From Muraenolepis orangiensis (lineage: Eukaryota; Chordata; Actinopteri; Gadiformes; Muraenolepididae), in the NCBI GenBank assembly GCA_027704905.1, contig CM051016.1:9226255-9290254 (forward strand): DNA of 64,000 bases, written 5' to 3'. A program made the translations under genes and the position numbers. Position 1 is the stretch's first letter. Each line of letters opens with the position of its first letter. Shown here piece by piece: positions 29,032 through 40,768 of this stretch. The notes beneath the pieces were generated by a model. That model saw only the letters and a program-made list of their open reading frames with translations. It was not told the DNA's origin and ran no database searches.

Positions 29032-30484
29032 CCGTATTGACCCGAATATAAGACGACCCCGATTATAAGACGACCCCTCTTTTTCAAGACTCATTTTTGG
29101 AAAAAAAATATATTTATTTTTTTGAAGACCAAATCTTTTTTTTATAAAGAAAATCTTTTTTTTGGAAAATAATGATAACACACATCACACATTGTGTTAA
29201 AATTTGCCTAACTTGACAAACAAAAACAAAACAGGCTAGATAGATTGCAATGAAACAGTAGTGCAATAAAACGGTAGAGCAATGAAACAGAACATCAGTC
29301 TATTGGTCACATCAAGTCTTCTCATTCAGCTCGTCTTCTACGTCGCTGGTTGTTCCTCTCACTCCCGCTATCGTCACTCACGGTGTCTGCTTCCCCGTCT
29401 CCTCCCACATCACGTCATCCTCGCTGCCATCCATGGCATACGCAGCATTTCTTAAACCCATTAATGCTTTCTGGGGAAACGTCAGCCCATGCTTGCAAGA
29501 TCCATTCACAGAGCAAACGTACTGCAGGCTTTTGGATTTTTCCAGACGGTGTCAGTGCGTGATTAGCAGCCAGGAGCCACTCTGTGGATCTCTTGCGCAG
29601 ATTAACCTTGAATGGTTTGTTAACGACCACATCCAACACCTGCAGCTGGCTTGTCATTCCGCCCGGTATGATCACTAGGTGACTAGGTTTTGACTGGCTC
29701 AGTCAAGTGTCCACGGAAAGCATCCAGAATCAACATGTTCCTCTGCTTTCTGAGTCCCCCACGCCGTCTGCCCCACACCACCTTGAGCCAGTCCACCACA
29801 AGCTCCGTCTCCATCCAGCCCTTTGCCTGGGCACCTACCATAATCCCCCACGTACGGGGGAAGTTGTGTCCCATCTGCGAGGCGCGTTAACATGACCGTT
29901 ACTCGGCTCTTCTCGTTTCCAGTAGATCAGTAGATCACTGATTTGTCGCCTTTCTTATGCACAGTGACAGATGGCATGTCAAAATACACAGGCGTTTGAT
30001 CCACATTGCCCATCTGATCAAGGGGGTATGAGTGCTTCTTCCTTAACTTGATCACATATCGCTGATAAGACAGTAGCTTCTCTCTGAAGTCTGAGGGCAG
30101 GCGCTGGGCTTGTCCTGCGTCGCAATGACAGGTGTTTGATGTCTCTGCTTCGTTTATCACCATTATCTTAAAATTGGCATCGTAACTTCGTCTCTTCTGT
30201 TTATTAACTTGCCCTACTTTTGAGCCACTTTTTTCAAGTTGGTCGCTGTCTCTCCATTTCTAACTCTCCAGGTAACTATTTTTATGTACTGTTACTTTAA
30301 GACTTTGAGTTACTTTAAGTGTCGCGCGGTGTCTCGGAACACTCGTTTGGCGCGATCTGTTGTTGCGCAGTTACATGTGCAATTACGGTACATCGAAAAG
30401 TCTAAACCCCGATTATAAAACGACCCCTCTTTTTTTGATTTTTTTCTAGGAAAAAAAACCCGTCTTATATTCGGGTCAATACGG
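29032..30484 (-). mobile_element. pogo/Tigger-type DNA transposon with TA target duplication
   Basis: The terminal inverted repeats start CCGTATTGACCCGAATATAA at both ends; TA at 29030-29031 and 30485-30486 is the duplicated target. The empty site (AAGTAAGTAAGTCAAG) is readable in units 1 (about 9237) and 3 (about 33901), so the boundaries are exact. Length 1453 bp. It carries a degenerate transposase on the minus strand. Confidence 0.9.
29415..30163 (-). pseudogene. pogo-type DDE transposase fragment
   Basis: Three frame-broken pieces give the DDE_1-type catalytic blocks in order: GNVDQTPVYFDMP (first Asp, about 30015), LILDAFRGHLTEPVK (second, about 29710) and QVLDVVVNKPFK (third, about 29640), then a C-terminal CEWILQAWADV block. 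Frameshifts and a missing N-terminal DNA-binding region mean it cannot encode a working enzyme. The element may have moved using a transposase in trans. Confidence 0.75.
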
Positions 30485-31045
30485 TAAGTCAAGTAAGACA
30501 GTCAATTCTGTTAGTTAGGTTAAGTAAGTGCCCACTTAAAAAGCTGTTAAATTAGTGTCCGTTGATTTAGTAACTGCTAACTACGTTAAGTTAGTTAGTA
30601 ACCGTAAGTTAGTGTCAGTTATTCTCTTTCAACAGAAGATGGACCAGCTGTAAGTGATGGAGACAGTTATGATAACTACCTTTAAGAGGTTTAAATGTCA
30701 AATGTGTCACCTGTTCACAGTGACTAACTAGATACGTTAGTTAGTTAAGTCAGTCAAGTTAGTGAGTTAGTTACGTTAGTTAGTGCCCATTTTAAAAGCC
30801 GTGGTTAGCAGAGGGTGCTAACGAGACTACCAAGTCTACAGCATTGAGACTTCTAGCCGTGTTTAGTATGAGACGTGGGGCAAATGGTGATTGATTGGGA
30901 TTTACGTTGGTATTATTTAATATTCCGCGGGTCTCGCGACGTTGGGACCAACGGACTTCACGTAGCTTAGCTTTAACCGACCGCTCGGCTAACAGCCTCA
31001 ACAGACACAAGACGCGTAGAGACGCGTCAGGAAAGGTTAACTTAC

Positions 31046-31280
31046 CTCCTGAACACGACAATATTAATGACCTGTCAACCAGCCTTCAGACGGTATAACG
31101 ACAAGTTAGACGCGTGGCTCCGGGACCACACGTGGTTCTGTGTTCAGTTCACTGTAGCCGGCCGGACGGTGAGGAGAAGGCGCCGGGTCTCAGATCTACA
31201 AACCCCCTATCTGTACGGAGCTCCGCCCGCCGCGCCGAACACATGATGTACAGATCTGATGGAGCCTGGCTGATGATGTA
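31046..31280 (-). promoter_or_regulatory. Orphan copy of the trmt61a CpG promoter/exon 1, unit 2
   Basis: Duplicate of 9801-9990 with the GTAAGTTAA donor kept (intron would start at 31045). No trmt61a coding exon follows on the minus strand in this unit. It lies only about 0.25-0.5 kb upstream of promoterless creatine kinase copy 2. Activity is unknown. Confidence 0.4.
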
Positions 31281-31510
31281 GCGAGGTGGTCGATGTACAT
31301 TACATTACATGTCTCGATTAGAACAAATATATATTTATATATATTAATATAGAGAATATATATATTTATATAGATTATATTATTTATTTATTTATTTTGG
31401 GAGGGGGGGGGGTTCTTATCGTTCTTATATTGGTGGGGGTTCTAATCGATATATCGATATGTATCGATATAGATATAGATATATAGATATATATAATTGT
31501 GTGTGTGTGT

Positions 31511-33079
31511 ACGTCATCCAGACCGGGATTGATAACCCAGGTACAAAGAAAAAAAGCTCGTCCGCGGAGCCGTCAGATGTCAGGCGTCGCTTCGTGTCCT
31601 CGCGCTAGACCGTAAATCCGGGCCCGCTAGACCCGGGACCGATAGACTCAGGGCTACCAGATGGTTTTAACGGGGTTCTTCCCAGGATGGAGCCGCCATT
31701 TGCAACGCGACCTTGCCATTGTCTCTAAACATTTCACCACAAGATAGGAGACTTAAGTGTATTATAAAAGTGTTTAGTTTAACCCGTAAGAGGTTTAGTG
31801 TGATGATGTGGTGGAGGGTAGACAAAGACTCACTAGCTGGTGTCATGATGCTGAGGGCAGAGCAGTGCTGGTACATTGTGTACTATAAGGGAGAAGTAAT
31901 GAGAGAAGAGTGTTTTAGTGTTAAAGTGATAAGCCTTGAGTGCTGGTCATGTAGTGAACCTGCTGTGTGTCCAGCTGTGATGCCATAGCCCAATTGAGCA
32001 TTAGGGGCCTGTCCGCCGAGGAAGATTTCCCCGACCTGAGCGGCCACAACAACCACATGGCCAGGGTGTTGACCCTTGACCTCTACCGGGAGCTGAAGAA
32101 GAGGGCCACGCACAGAGGCTTCACCGTAGACCATGTCATTCAGACAGGGGTGGACAATCCTGGTACTGTAACCTAAATCAATACACTAAAGACCTTGACT
32201 AGGGACTAGTAGGGAGGCTAGGTGTGTGTGTGTGTATGGGTGTATAACTGTGTGTGTGTCCAGGCCACCCCTTCATCATGACTGTGGGCTGCGTGGCTGG
32301 GGACGAGGAGACCTACGAGGTGTTCAAGGAGTTGCTGGACCCCGTGATCCAGGAGTGCCACGGGGGCTACAAGCCCTCCGACAAGCATAAGACTGACCTG
32401 AACCCGGCCCACCTCGAGGTACTGAAGACCCGGCTGGAGCGGAGCCAAGTTCACCTGATCTAGAATTGTATAGTTATCTGAGCCAAGCCCTTATCTTAAG
32501 TCTCCTATCCCCCCAGGGTGGAGACGACCTGGACCCTAACTACGTCCTGAGCTCCAGGGTCCGCACCGGGAGGAGCGTCCGGGGCTTCTGCCTGCCTCCG
32601 CACTGCAGCCGCGGGGAGCGCCGGGCCGTAGAGACCCTCTCCATCGACGGTAGGAGTTCGCAACCCCTGAGACTAATGGGCCTATGGCAGGTTTTCCCTG
32701 AAGTAGCGTGTGTTTAACCAGAGTCCTCTAAGGCAGACACTAGTGCTACCCAGGTCTCATTGTAATGCTGAGGGCCCCCACTAGTGGCAGCAGCCTGTAA
32801 AACATCTGCTCCACATTTCTCTCCTGCCCTGGAGACTTGTACCACACCACCAGGTTTTAAAACATTCTCTTGTCCTCCGAAAGGTTCTAGCGGGTGTCAT
32901 CTTCTGTGTTCCAGCTCTAGACACGCTCTCCGGGGACCTGAAGGGGAAGTACTACGCCCTGAAGAACATGACTGATGCGGAGCAGCAGCAGCTGATCGAT
33001 GACCACTTCCTGTTCGACAAGCCTGTGTCCCCCCTGCTGCTGGCGTCCGGGATGGCCCGGGACTGGCCCGACGGCCGGG
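31511..33079 (+). pseudogene. Creatine kinase copy 2: exons 2b to 5 only, no promoter or start
   Basis: Pieces: exon 2 tail 31511-31540, exon 2b 32005-32162 (long form, SAEEDFPDLSGHNNHMAR), exon 3 32264-32418, exon 4 32517-32649, exon 5 32915-33079. Exon 5 ends inside the codons for DGRG, where the sequence changes to unrelated DNA and then to unit 3. Exons 6-8, including the reactive-cysteine motif, are missing. The exons present are in frame and almost identical to copy 3. Without a promoter, ATG or catalytic half this is a partial duplicate. Confidence 0.9.
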
Positions 33080-33174
33080 TGAGAGAGACGGCCGACTCTG
33101 CTGCCCTGACATTAGCAGGGAGTTCATTCTACCACTGTGGGGGCCTGACAGAGAAGAGCCCTGACCTATTTTAT

Positions 33175-34917
33175 CATAATACTATAATAATATCACAGTC
33201 CATTCCACAACTGTGGGGCCCCGGACAGAGAAGAGCCGTGACCGTGTCCCTGAGAGACCATAAGGAAACAGAGACCTTTACTATTGACCACCTTACATGT
33301 CGTGCCTACCCTATGCTACCCTATGCTCTTGTTGTTACACAGCTGCAGGGCAGGATAGTCTAGCATTGGCTGGGATTGTAGACTGGGTTTGATGTCCCAG
33401 GGTCCACACAACAGCATCCTTGAGCAAAGCCACTCACCCCTGACCAGCTCCTCAATAACCATGTAGTATCCGATAAATAAATCAAATGTAGAATAAGATC
33501 ACACTTTATTAACCCTGTAAGGGACACCCAGGGTGTTACAACAGCAGAATACAGAATACCGTAAAAACTGTAGAACGGCGCGTCTGCTTTGGTCGTCACG
33601 GGTGACCACTTGATTCTTCAATGCGGCGCGCGTGCCTTTTCTGTTTGAATTGAGTAACCGTTAACTGTCCATTAGGTTAGTCTCCGTTAACTATCCATTA
33701 GGTTAGTCTCCGTTAACTGTCCATTAGGTTATTTCCAGTTAAGTTAGTGTTATCCTCCAACAGACAGAAGACATGGACAAACGGTAAGTGATTAGATTAG
33801 ATTCTAATTGTTGTAAGTGATGGAAACAGTTAACTACGTGTTGACGAGGTTTACATGTGAACTGTGTCACCTGTCCACGGTGACTAACTAGTTAGTAAAG
33901 TAAGTAAGTCAAGTAAGACAGTCAATTCTGTTAGTTAGGTTAAGTAAGTGCCCACTTAAAAAGCCGTTAAATTAGTGTCCGTTGATTTAGTAACTGCTAA
34001 CTATACGTTAAGTTAGTGTCCGTTAAGTTAGTAACCGTAAGTTAGTGTCAGTTATTCTCTTTCAACAGAAGATGGACCAGCTGTAAGTGATGGAGACAGT
34101 TATGATAACTACCTTTAAGAGGTTTAAATGTCAAATGTGTCACCTGTTCACAGTGACTAACTAGATACGTTAGTTAGTTAAGTCAGTCAAGTTAGTGAGT
34201 TAGTTACGTTAGTTAGTGCCCATTTTAAAAGCCGTGGTTAGCAGAGGGTGCTAACGAGACTACCAAGTCTACAGCATTGAGACTTCTAGCCGTGTTTAGT
34301 ATGAGACGTGGGGCAAATGGTGATTGATTGGGATTTACGTTGGTATTATTTAATATTCCGCGGGTCTCGCGACGTTGGGACCAACGGACTTCACGTAGCT
34401 TAGCTTTAACCGACCGCTCGGCTAACAGCCTCAACAGACACAAGACGCGTAGAGACGCGTCAGGAAAGGTTAACTTACCTCCTGAACACGACAATATTAA
34501 TGACCTGTCAACCAGCCTTCAGACGGTATAACGACAAGTTAGACGCGTGGCTCCGGGACCACACGTGGTTCTGTGTTCAGTTCACTGTAGCCGGCCGGAC
34601 GGTGAGGAGAAGGCGCCGGGTCTCAGATCTACAAACCCCCTATCTGTACGGAGCTCCGCCCGCCGCGCCGAACACATGATGTACAGATCTGATGGAGCCT
34701 GGCTGATGATGTAGCGAGGTGGTCGATGTACATTACATTACATGTCTCGATTAGAACAAATATATATTTATATATATTAATATAGAGAATATATATATTT
34801 ATATAGATTATATTATTTATTTATTTATTTTGGGAGGGGGGGGGGTTCTTATCGTTCTTATATTGGTGGGGGTTCTAATCGATATATCGATATGTATCGA
34901 TATAGATATAGATATAA
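33175..34917. repeat. Unit 3 intergenic segment
   Basis: Colinear with 8505-10250, joined to truncated copy 2 through about 95 bp (33080-33174) containing a degenerate repeat of the unit's own start (CATTCTACCACTGTGGGG against CATTCCACAACTGTGGGG). It lacks the pogo insertion of unit 2. It is interrupted at 34918 by the L2 LINE and resumes at 38615. Confidence 0.85.
34479..34710 (-). promoter_or_regulatory. Orphan copy of the trmt61a CpG promoter/exon 1, unit 3
   Basis: Same block as 9801-9990 with the donor intact. Creatine kinase copy 3 lies about 4 kb downstream on the opposite strand because of the LINE between them. Confidence 0.4.
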
Positions 34918-37900
34918 GGTCAAGGTCAAGGTCAGATTTATTTATATAGCACATTTTAAAATCAACCGAAGTTGCACCAAAGTGCTTTACAGTATACAGA
35001 AACAGACATAATACAAAATACCATATAAAATGCACAAGTCAATGCAATACAATAAAATTAATAATAAAAATACTATATAAAATGCACGAGTCAATGCAAT
35101 ACAGTACAATAAATAAATAGTCACAACACGACCACGGTGTGCAGCTTAACACACCTCAAAACGCCAAAGAAAACAGGTGAGTTTTCAGCCGTGACTTAAA
35201 AATCCCAAGAGTCTGGGCAGATCGAATTTGTAGTGGCAGATTGTTCCACAAATTTGGGGCAGCCACCGCAAATGCTCGGTCGCCTTTTGTTCTTAGCCTA
35301 GACCTTGGGACATCTAAAAGTACCTCCTTTGATGACCTCAGTGCTCTAACTGGGGTGCGAACATGGAGAAGTTCAGCTAGGTACTGAGGGGCCAGACCAT
35401 TTAATGCCTTGAAGACAAACAACATAATTTTAAAATCAATCCTGAAGCGGACAGGAAGCCAGTGCAGGGAAACCAGCACCGGTGTAATGTGGTCACGCTT
35501 CTTTGTGCCGGTCAAGAGGCGCGCAGCAGCGTTCTGCACTAGCTGCAGGCGTCGTAGGGAGAGCTGGTCTAGACCCACATACAGACCATTACAATAGTCC
35601 AACCTGGACGAAATAAAGGCATGGATAACCCTCTCGAGGTCATTGCGAGAGAGGTAGGGCTTTATTTTGGATAAGAGCCTCAACTGAAAAAAGGAGCCTT
35701 TTACAACAGAGCTAATTTGTTTATCAAATTTAAAACCACTATCAAAAGTGACACCAAGATTTTTAATAAAGGAGCGATTTTTTGCAGCAAGGGGTCCTAG
35801 AGCACCAACAGAGTCATTAAAACAATGCCCAAACACAATAACCTCTGTCTTGCCATCATTAAGTTTGAGGAAATTTAGATTCATCCAAATCTTAATATCG
35901 TTTAGACAAGCTAGCAGAGGTTTGAGGGAATCTTGACATTTTATTTTCAACGGAAGGTAAATTTGGACATCATCCGCATAGCAATGAAAAGAGACGTTGT
36001 GCTTACGAAAAATGGAACCCAGGGGCAGCATATATAAAGAAAATAATAAAGGGCCTAGGATGGAGCCTTGCGGGACACCACAGGTAAGGGGGGCTACATT
36101 TGAGGAGAACTCACCTAAATGGACCGAGAAACTCCTGTCTGTCAAATACGACTGAAGTAACATAAGGGCAGCACCTTTAAGACCAACACATTGTTCTAGG
36201 CGGGATAAAAGGGTCTTATGATCCACAGTATCAAAGGCCGCGGTCAGATCTAGTGTTACTAAGATAGCAGCACACCCAGAATCAACAGTTAAAACAAGAT
36301 CATTAAACATTCTTAAAAGAGCAGTTTCAGTGCTATGACGAGGTCTAAAACCGGACTGAAATTTCTCATAGACCTCATTTTTCTCTAGAAAAGATTGCAT
36401 TTGAATACAGACTACTTTCTCCAACACCTTGGACAGAAAAGGCAATTTGGAGATGGGCCTGAAATTTGAAAGAACAGAGGGGTCCAAGCTTGGCTTTTTA
36501 ATTAATGGCTGCACTATGGCATGTTTAAAAGGAGCTGGAAAGACTCCTGAACTAAAACAGGCATGCACCAAAACAAGAATGAAAGGGCCAACTGAGTCAA
36601 ATGCCTCTTTTAAGAGGCGAGAGGGAACACTGTCAGAGGGGCAGTTTGTAGGCCGCAACTCACAAACAACATCAGACAGTGACGACAAGGATATGGGCTT
36701 AAACTTGTCCAAAGTAGCTGGGCATGTAGGTGGAACAGAGGGGTCAGGGGCAGCGATAGAGGGTACAGACCGAAGAGATGAGATTTTATCAACAAAGAAA
36801 TTGAGAAAATCATTACAGAGAGCAGGCGATGGTACAACAGGGGCAGTATCCCGAGGGTTAACAAGAGAGTCAAGAGTATTAAACAAAACCTTGGGTTTAC
36901 CAATATTCTTAGAGACCATATTTGAGATGTACTTCGTTTTAGCAGCCTTCATGGCTCTCTGATATGCCATTAAACAGTCCTGTAAAATCCCAAACGAGAC
37001 ATGTAATTTATCCTGCTTCCACTTTCTCTCAGCACGCCTGCATGAGCGTCTGAGCGCACGGGTAGAATCATCAATCCACGGTTCAGAAAGGGCCTTGGGG
37101 CGTTTGCTCCTCAAGGGGGCGATGGAGTCCAGGATGCTCGTGCATGCGGAATTAAAGAGAGCAACAAGCTCTTCTACACTGAGGGCACTATACCCATCCA
37201 TAGTTGAAGGGATACAGTTATTAAAAGCTGTAGAGAATTTCAACGAGGTGTCAGTGTTTATAACACGAAAACGGCTTGCAGGGGGACGAGTAGCAACTAC
37301 AGAGCATGGGACAACAGTAGAAAATATAACAGGCATGTGGTCAGAAATACACGCACTATCGCATATTTCTTTAACACAGACACTTAGACCATGAGACAGC
37401 ACTAGGTCTAGTGTGTGCCCTTTTTCATGGGTCGGACCAGAGACCCACTGAGTGAGATTGAAAGAGTCAATCAGAGACAGGAAGTCTTTAACCAGAGGAC
37501 TGGATTCACAACAAACATGAATGTTCATATCGCCAGAAATTAAAAAATGATCATAATCCATCATAGTTCCAGACAGAAAGTTTTCAAAATCCTGGATAAA
37601 ATCCTTATTGTACTTAGGTGGGCGATATACCACCGCACATAGCAGGGGAGGAGAGGAGTTCAGTTCAAAGAGCTGCAACTCGAAGCTAGAGTAAGTGACA
37701 GCTGGAATCTGCCGACAGTGAAAACTGGATTTAAAAACACACGCAAGCCCACCACCTCTCCCGGTGGTCCGTGGGGCGCTGAGAAAAGTGCAGTTGGGAG
37801 GGAGGAGTTCGGAGAAAGGAGTACACTCACCGACATGTAGCCAGGTCTCCGTCAGGAACATAAAATCAAGCTCACGAGAAACGAAAAAATCATTCAGTAG

Positions 37901-38614
37901 AAAAGTCTTATTCACTAACGATCTGGTATTAATCAGAGCCATATTCAACGTGATGTTAAGAGTCACACTGGTCGCAGCTCGTCTCAGCAGGCGCAGGTTA
38001 GTGTGGACAACACCGTCGCTACGGGCTCTCGGCTGCCCAGGCAGAGGTACCGTCTTCAGGCCCTGCCGGGCAGAGAACGCCGGTCCCAGTGAAGCAGCGT
38101 GCGGAGTAGGCGTTGTCATCTTGCCGGAAGTTGCGGAGCTCAGCGGCGAAGCAGCGATCAGCGTCAAGCCAGGAGCAGCAACGGGAGGGCAGGGCACGGC
38201 AATCCGCACCCACGCTCCTCGGAGCTGCAGTGAGCGTCTGACAGCAGAAGAGTAGCAAAATCCCCTACGAAGGAGGCCAGGATCGGCCATACAGGATGAT
38301 GACAGATAAGCCTTGACTTTCACCAGAACACCACCCCGCTTTCCACGTCTTTTCCGGCGTTTGGTTCGGGAAGGGGCATCAGGTGAGCGGCGCAGGTAAA
38401 CAGGAATATCCGTCAACAGGGGAGGGAGGCTGGCAGTCTGTTCTCGCAAATAATGTGTAATTTGTGTCTCACCAGAAACTCGGATGTTGAGTAAAGCTTG
38501 GCGATCATAAGCAAATATAGCCGAAACATCCCGACAGCAAACACAGAAAAACAGAGCAATAGCACAAAAAACACTGGGTAGAAACGACCGACGCACAGGG
38601 GCCACGCACAGAGG
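34918..38614 (-). mobile_element. L2-type LINE, about 3.7 kb, apparently full reading frame
   Basis: The 3' end (left side) has the L2-like CTGTAAAGCACTTTGGTGCA and AAATGTGCTATATAAATAAA blocks and a short TGACCT tandem tail (34918-34935). Unit 2 at about 31480 shows the empty site in the GATATAGATATA tract, so the insertion happened in unit 3 only. A single open frame covers almost the whole element. Confidence 0.85.
35156..38290 (-). CDS. L2 LINE endonuclease/reverse transcriptase, uninterrupted
   Basis: From the first internal ATG (38290) the frame is open for 1044 residues (the frame also continues upstream to the element's 5' end). Order: basic N-terminus; endonuclease (ALINTRSLVNKT, LTETWL, SGDMNIH, ISDHMPVIF); RT (NFRPISKLPFLSKVLEK, QSGFRPRHSTETALL, LDLTAAFDTVDHKTL, CGVPQGSILGPLLFS, FHCYADDVQIYL); C-terminal WNNLPLQIRSAQTLGIFKSRLKTHLF. 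No stop or frameshift is seen. Such a frame is compatible with a young, possibly active element; activity is not shown. Confidence 0.9.
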   Translation of the reverse strand: MADPGLLRRGFCYSSAVRRSLQLRGAWVRIAVPCPPVAAPGLTLIAASPLSSATSGKMTTPTPHAASLGPAFSARQGLKTVPLPGQPRARSDGVVHTNLRLLRRAATSVTLNITLNMALINTRSLVNKTFLLNDFFVSRELDFMFLTETWLHVGECTPFSELLPPNCTFLSAPRTTGRGGGLACVFKSSFHCRQIPAVTYSSFELQLFELNSSPPLLCAVVYRPPKYNKDFIQDFENFLSGTMMDYDHFLISGDMNIHVCCESSPLVKDFLSLIDSFNLTQWVSGPTHEKGHTLDLVLSHGLSVCVKEICDSACISDHMPVIFSTVVPCSVVATRPPASRFRVINTDTSLKFSTAFNNCIPSTMDGYSALSVEELVALFNSACTSILDSIAPLRSKRPKALSEPWIDDSTRALRRSCRRAERKWKQDKLHVSFGILQDCLMAYQRAMKAAKTKYISNMVSKNIGKPKVLFNTLDSLVNPRDTAPVVPSPALCNDFLNFFVDKISSLRSVPSIAAPDPSVPPTCPATLDKFKPISLSSLSDVVCELRPTNCPSDSVPSRLLKEAFDSVGPFILVLVHACFSSGVFPAPFKHAIVQPLIKKPSLDPSVLSNFRPISKLPFLSKVLEKVVCIQMQSFLEKNEVYEKFQSGFRPRHSTETALLRMFNDLVLTVDSGCAAILVTLDLTAAFDTVDHKTLLSRLEQCVGLKGAALMLLQSYLTDRSFSVHLGEFSSNVAPLTCGVPQGSILGPLLFSLYMLPLGSIFRKHNVSFHCYADDVQIYLPLKIKCQDSLKPLLACLNDIKIWMNLNFLKLNDGKTEVIVFGHCFNDSVGALGPLAAKNRSFIKNLGVTFDSGFKFDKQISSVVKGSFFQLRLLSKIKPYLSRNDLERVIHAFISSRLDYCNGLYVGLDQLSLRRLQLVQNAAARLLTGTKKRDHITPVLVSLHWLPVRFRIDFKIMLFVFKALNGLAPQYLAELLHVRTPVRALRSSKEVLLDVPRSRLRTKGDRAFAVAAPNLWNNLPLQIRSAQTLGIFKSRLKTHLFSLAF

Positions 38615-40768
38615 ATATATAGATATATATAATTGTGTGTGTGTGTACGTCATCCAGACCGGGATTGATAACCCAGGTACAAAGAAAAAAAGCTCGTCCG
38701 CGGAGCCGTCAGATGTCAGGCGTCGCTTCGTGTCCTCGCGCTAGACCGTAAATCCGGGCCCGCTAGACCCGGGACCGATAGACTCAGGGCTACCAGATGG
38801 TTTTAACGGGGTTCTTCCCAGGATGGAGCCGCCATTTGCAACGCGACCTTGCCATTGTCTCTAAACATTTCACCACAAGATAGGAGACTTAAGTGTATTA
38901 TAAAAGTGTTTAGTTTAACCCGTAAGAGGTTTAGTGTGATGATGTGGTGGAGGGTAGACAAAGACTCACTAGCTGGTGTCATGATGCTGAGGGCAGAGCA
39001 GTGCTGGTACATTGTGTACTATAAGGGAGAAGTAATGAGAGAAGAGTGTTTTAGTGTTAAAGTGATAAGCCTTGAGTGCTGGTCATGTAGTGAACCTGCT
39101 GTGTGTCCAGCTGTGATGCCATAGCCCAATTGAGCATTAGGGGCCTGTCCGCCGAGGAAGATTTCCCCGACCTGAGCGGCCACAACAACCACATGGCCAG
39201 GGTGTTGACCCTTGACCTCTACCGGGAGCTGAAGAAGAGGGCCACGCACAGAGGCTTCACCGTAGACCATGTCATTCAGACAGGGGTGGACAATCCTGGT
39301 ACTGTAACCTAAATCAATACACTAAAGACCTTGACTAGGGACTAGTAGGGAGGCTAGGTGTGGTGTGTGTGTATGGGTGTATAACTGTGTGTGTGTCCAG
39401 GCCACCCCTTCATCATGACTGTGGGCTGCGTGGCTGGGGACGAGGAGACCTACGAGGTGTTCAAGGAGTTGCTGGACCCCGTGATCCAGGAGTGCCACGG
39501 GGGCTACAAGCCCTCCGACAAGCATAAGACTGACCTGAACCCGGCCCACCTCGAGGTACTGAAGACCCGGCTGGAGCGGAGCCAAGTTCACCTGATCTAG
39601 AATTGTATAGTTATCTGAGCCAAGCCCTTATCTTAAGTCTCCTATCCCCCCAGGGTGGAGACGACCTGGACCCTAACTACGTCCTGAGCTCCAGGGTCCG
39701 CACCGGGAGGAGCGTCCGGGGCTTCTGCCTGCCTCCGCACTGCAGCCGCGGGGAGCGCCGGGCCGTAGAGACCCTCTCCATCGACGGTAGGAGTTCGCAA
39801 CCCCTGAGACTAATGGGCCTATGGCAGGTTTTCCCTGAAGTAGCGTGTGTTTAACCAGAGTCCTCTAAGGCAGACACTAGTGCTACCCAGGTCTCATTGT
39901 AATGCTGAGGGCCCCCACTAGTGGCAGCAGCCTGTAAAACATCTGCTCCACATTTCTCTCCTGCCCTGGAGACTTGTACCACACCACCAGGTTTTAAAAC
40001 ATTCTCTTGTCCTCCGAAAGGTTCTAGCGGGTGTCATCTTCTGTGTTCCAGCTCTAGACACGCTCTCCGGGGACCTGAAGGGGAAGTACTACGCCCTGAA
40101 GAACATGACTGATGCGGAGCAGCAGCAGCTGATCGATGACCACTTCCTGTTCGACAAGCCTGTGTCCCCCCTGCTGCTGGCGTCCGGGATGGCCCGGGAC
40201 TGGCCCGACGGCCGGGGCATCTGGTGAGTAGAGGTTCTGCTGGAACCCAGGTGGGCCCCACGGCGCCGCTAACTGGTCTCCTTGTGTTGAAGGCACAACG
40301 TGAACAAGACCTTCCTGGTGTGGGTGAACGAGGAGGACCACCTAAGGGTCATCTCCATGCAGAAGGGAGGGAACATGAAGGAGGTCTTCAACCGCTTCTG
40401 CACCGGCCTCACCAAGGTGAGCCCTCTACTGGACTGGCCCTCTAGTGGTCCCTTTAGAAGACCACCAGGGACTCACCAGACCTAGTAGTCTATGATTCAG
40501 ACCAACTGTGTACATGTGTGTGGTGCAGATCGAGAGCCTGTTCAAGGAGAGGAAGTGCGCCTTCATGTGGAACGAGCACCTGGGCTACGTGCTCACCTGC
40601 CCCTCCAACCTGGGCACCGGGCTGAGAGCCGGGGTCCACGTCAAGCTGCCCAACCTCAGCAAGAACGCCAAGTTTGAAGACATCCTCAAGAGGCTACGGC
40701 TCCAGAAGCGCGGAACCGGTACACGCCGCACACTAGGCCTAGAACTTAGGAAGAACCATGTTTACTTA

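Larger units (their letters stand above)
28922..31510. repeat. Unit 2 intergenic segment with pogo insertion and internal deletion
   Basis: Colinear with 9137-10300, interrupted by a DNA transposon (29032-30484). It then jumps from the ATAATTGTGTGTGTGT tract straight to ACGTCATCC of creatine kinase exon 2, deleting about 1.28 kb including the ckb promoter, exon 1 and start codon. Unit 3 shares the same junction. Confidence 0.85.

Noticed and set aside
30895..31098. Plus-strand frame conserved in units 1-3 (RSLALTDRSANSLNRHKTRR)
   Set aside because: Conservation is explained by recent duplication of the whole segment; the minus-strand donor and CpG content make a trmt61a promoter/exon 1 more likely than a protein.
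36429..38258. Plus-strand frames of up to 177 residues inside the L2 element
   Set aside because: Antisense shadows of the L2 reverse transcriptase frame.
39103..39312. Possible start codon giving a new N-terminus to exon 2b in copies 2 and 3
   Set aside because: The codon at the frame start is GTG, not ATG, and the upstream sequence is ordinary intron shared by all copies; no promoter is present.
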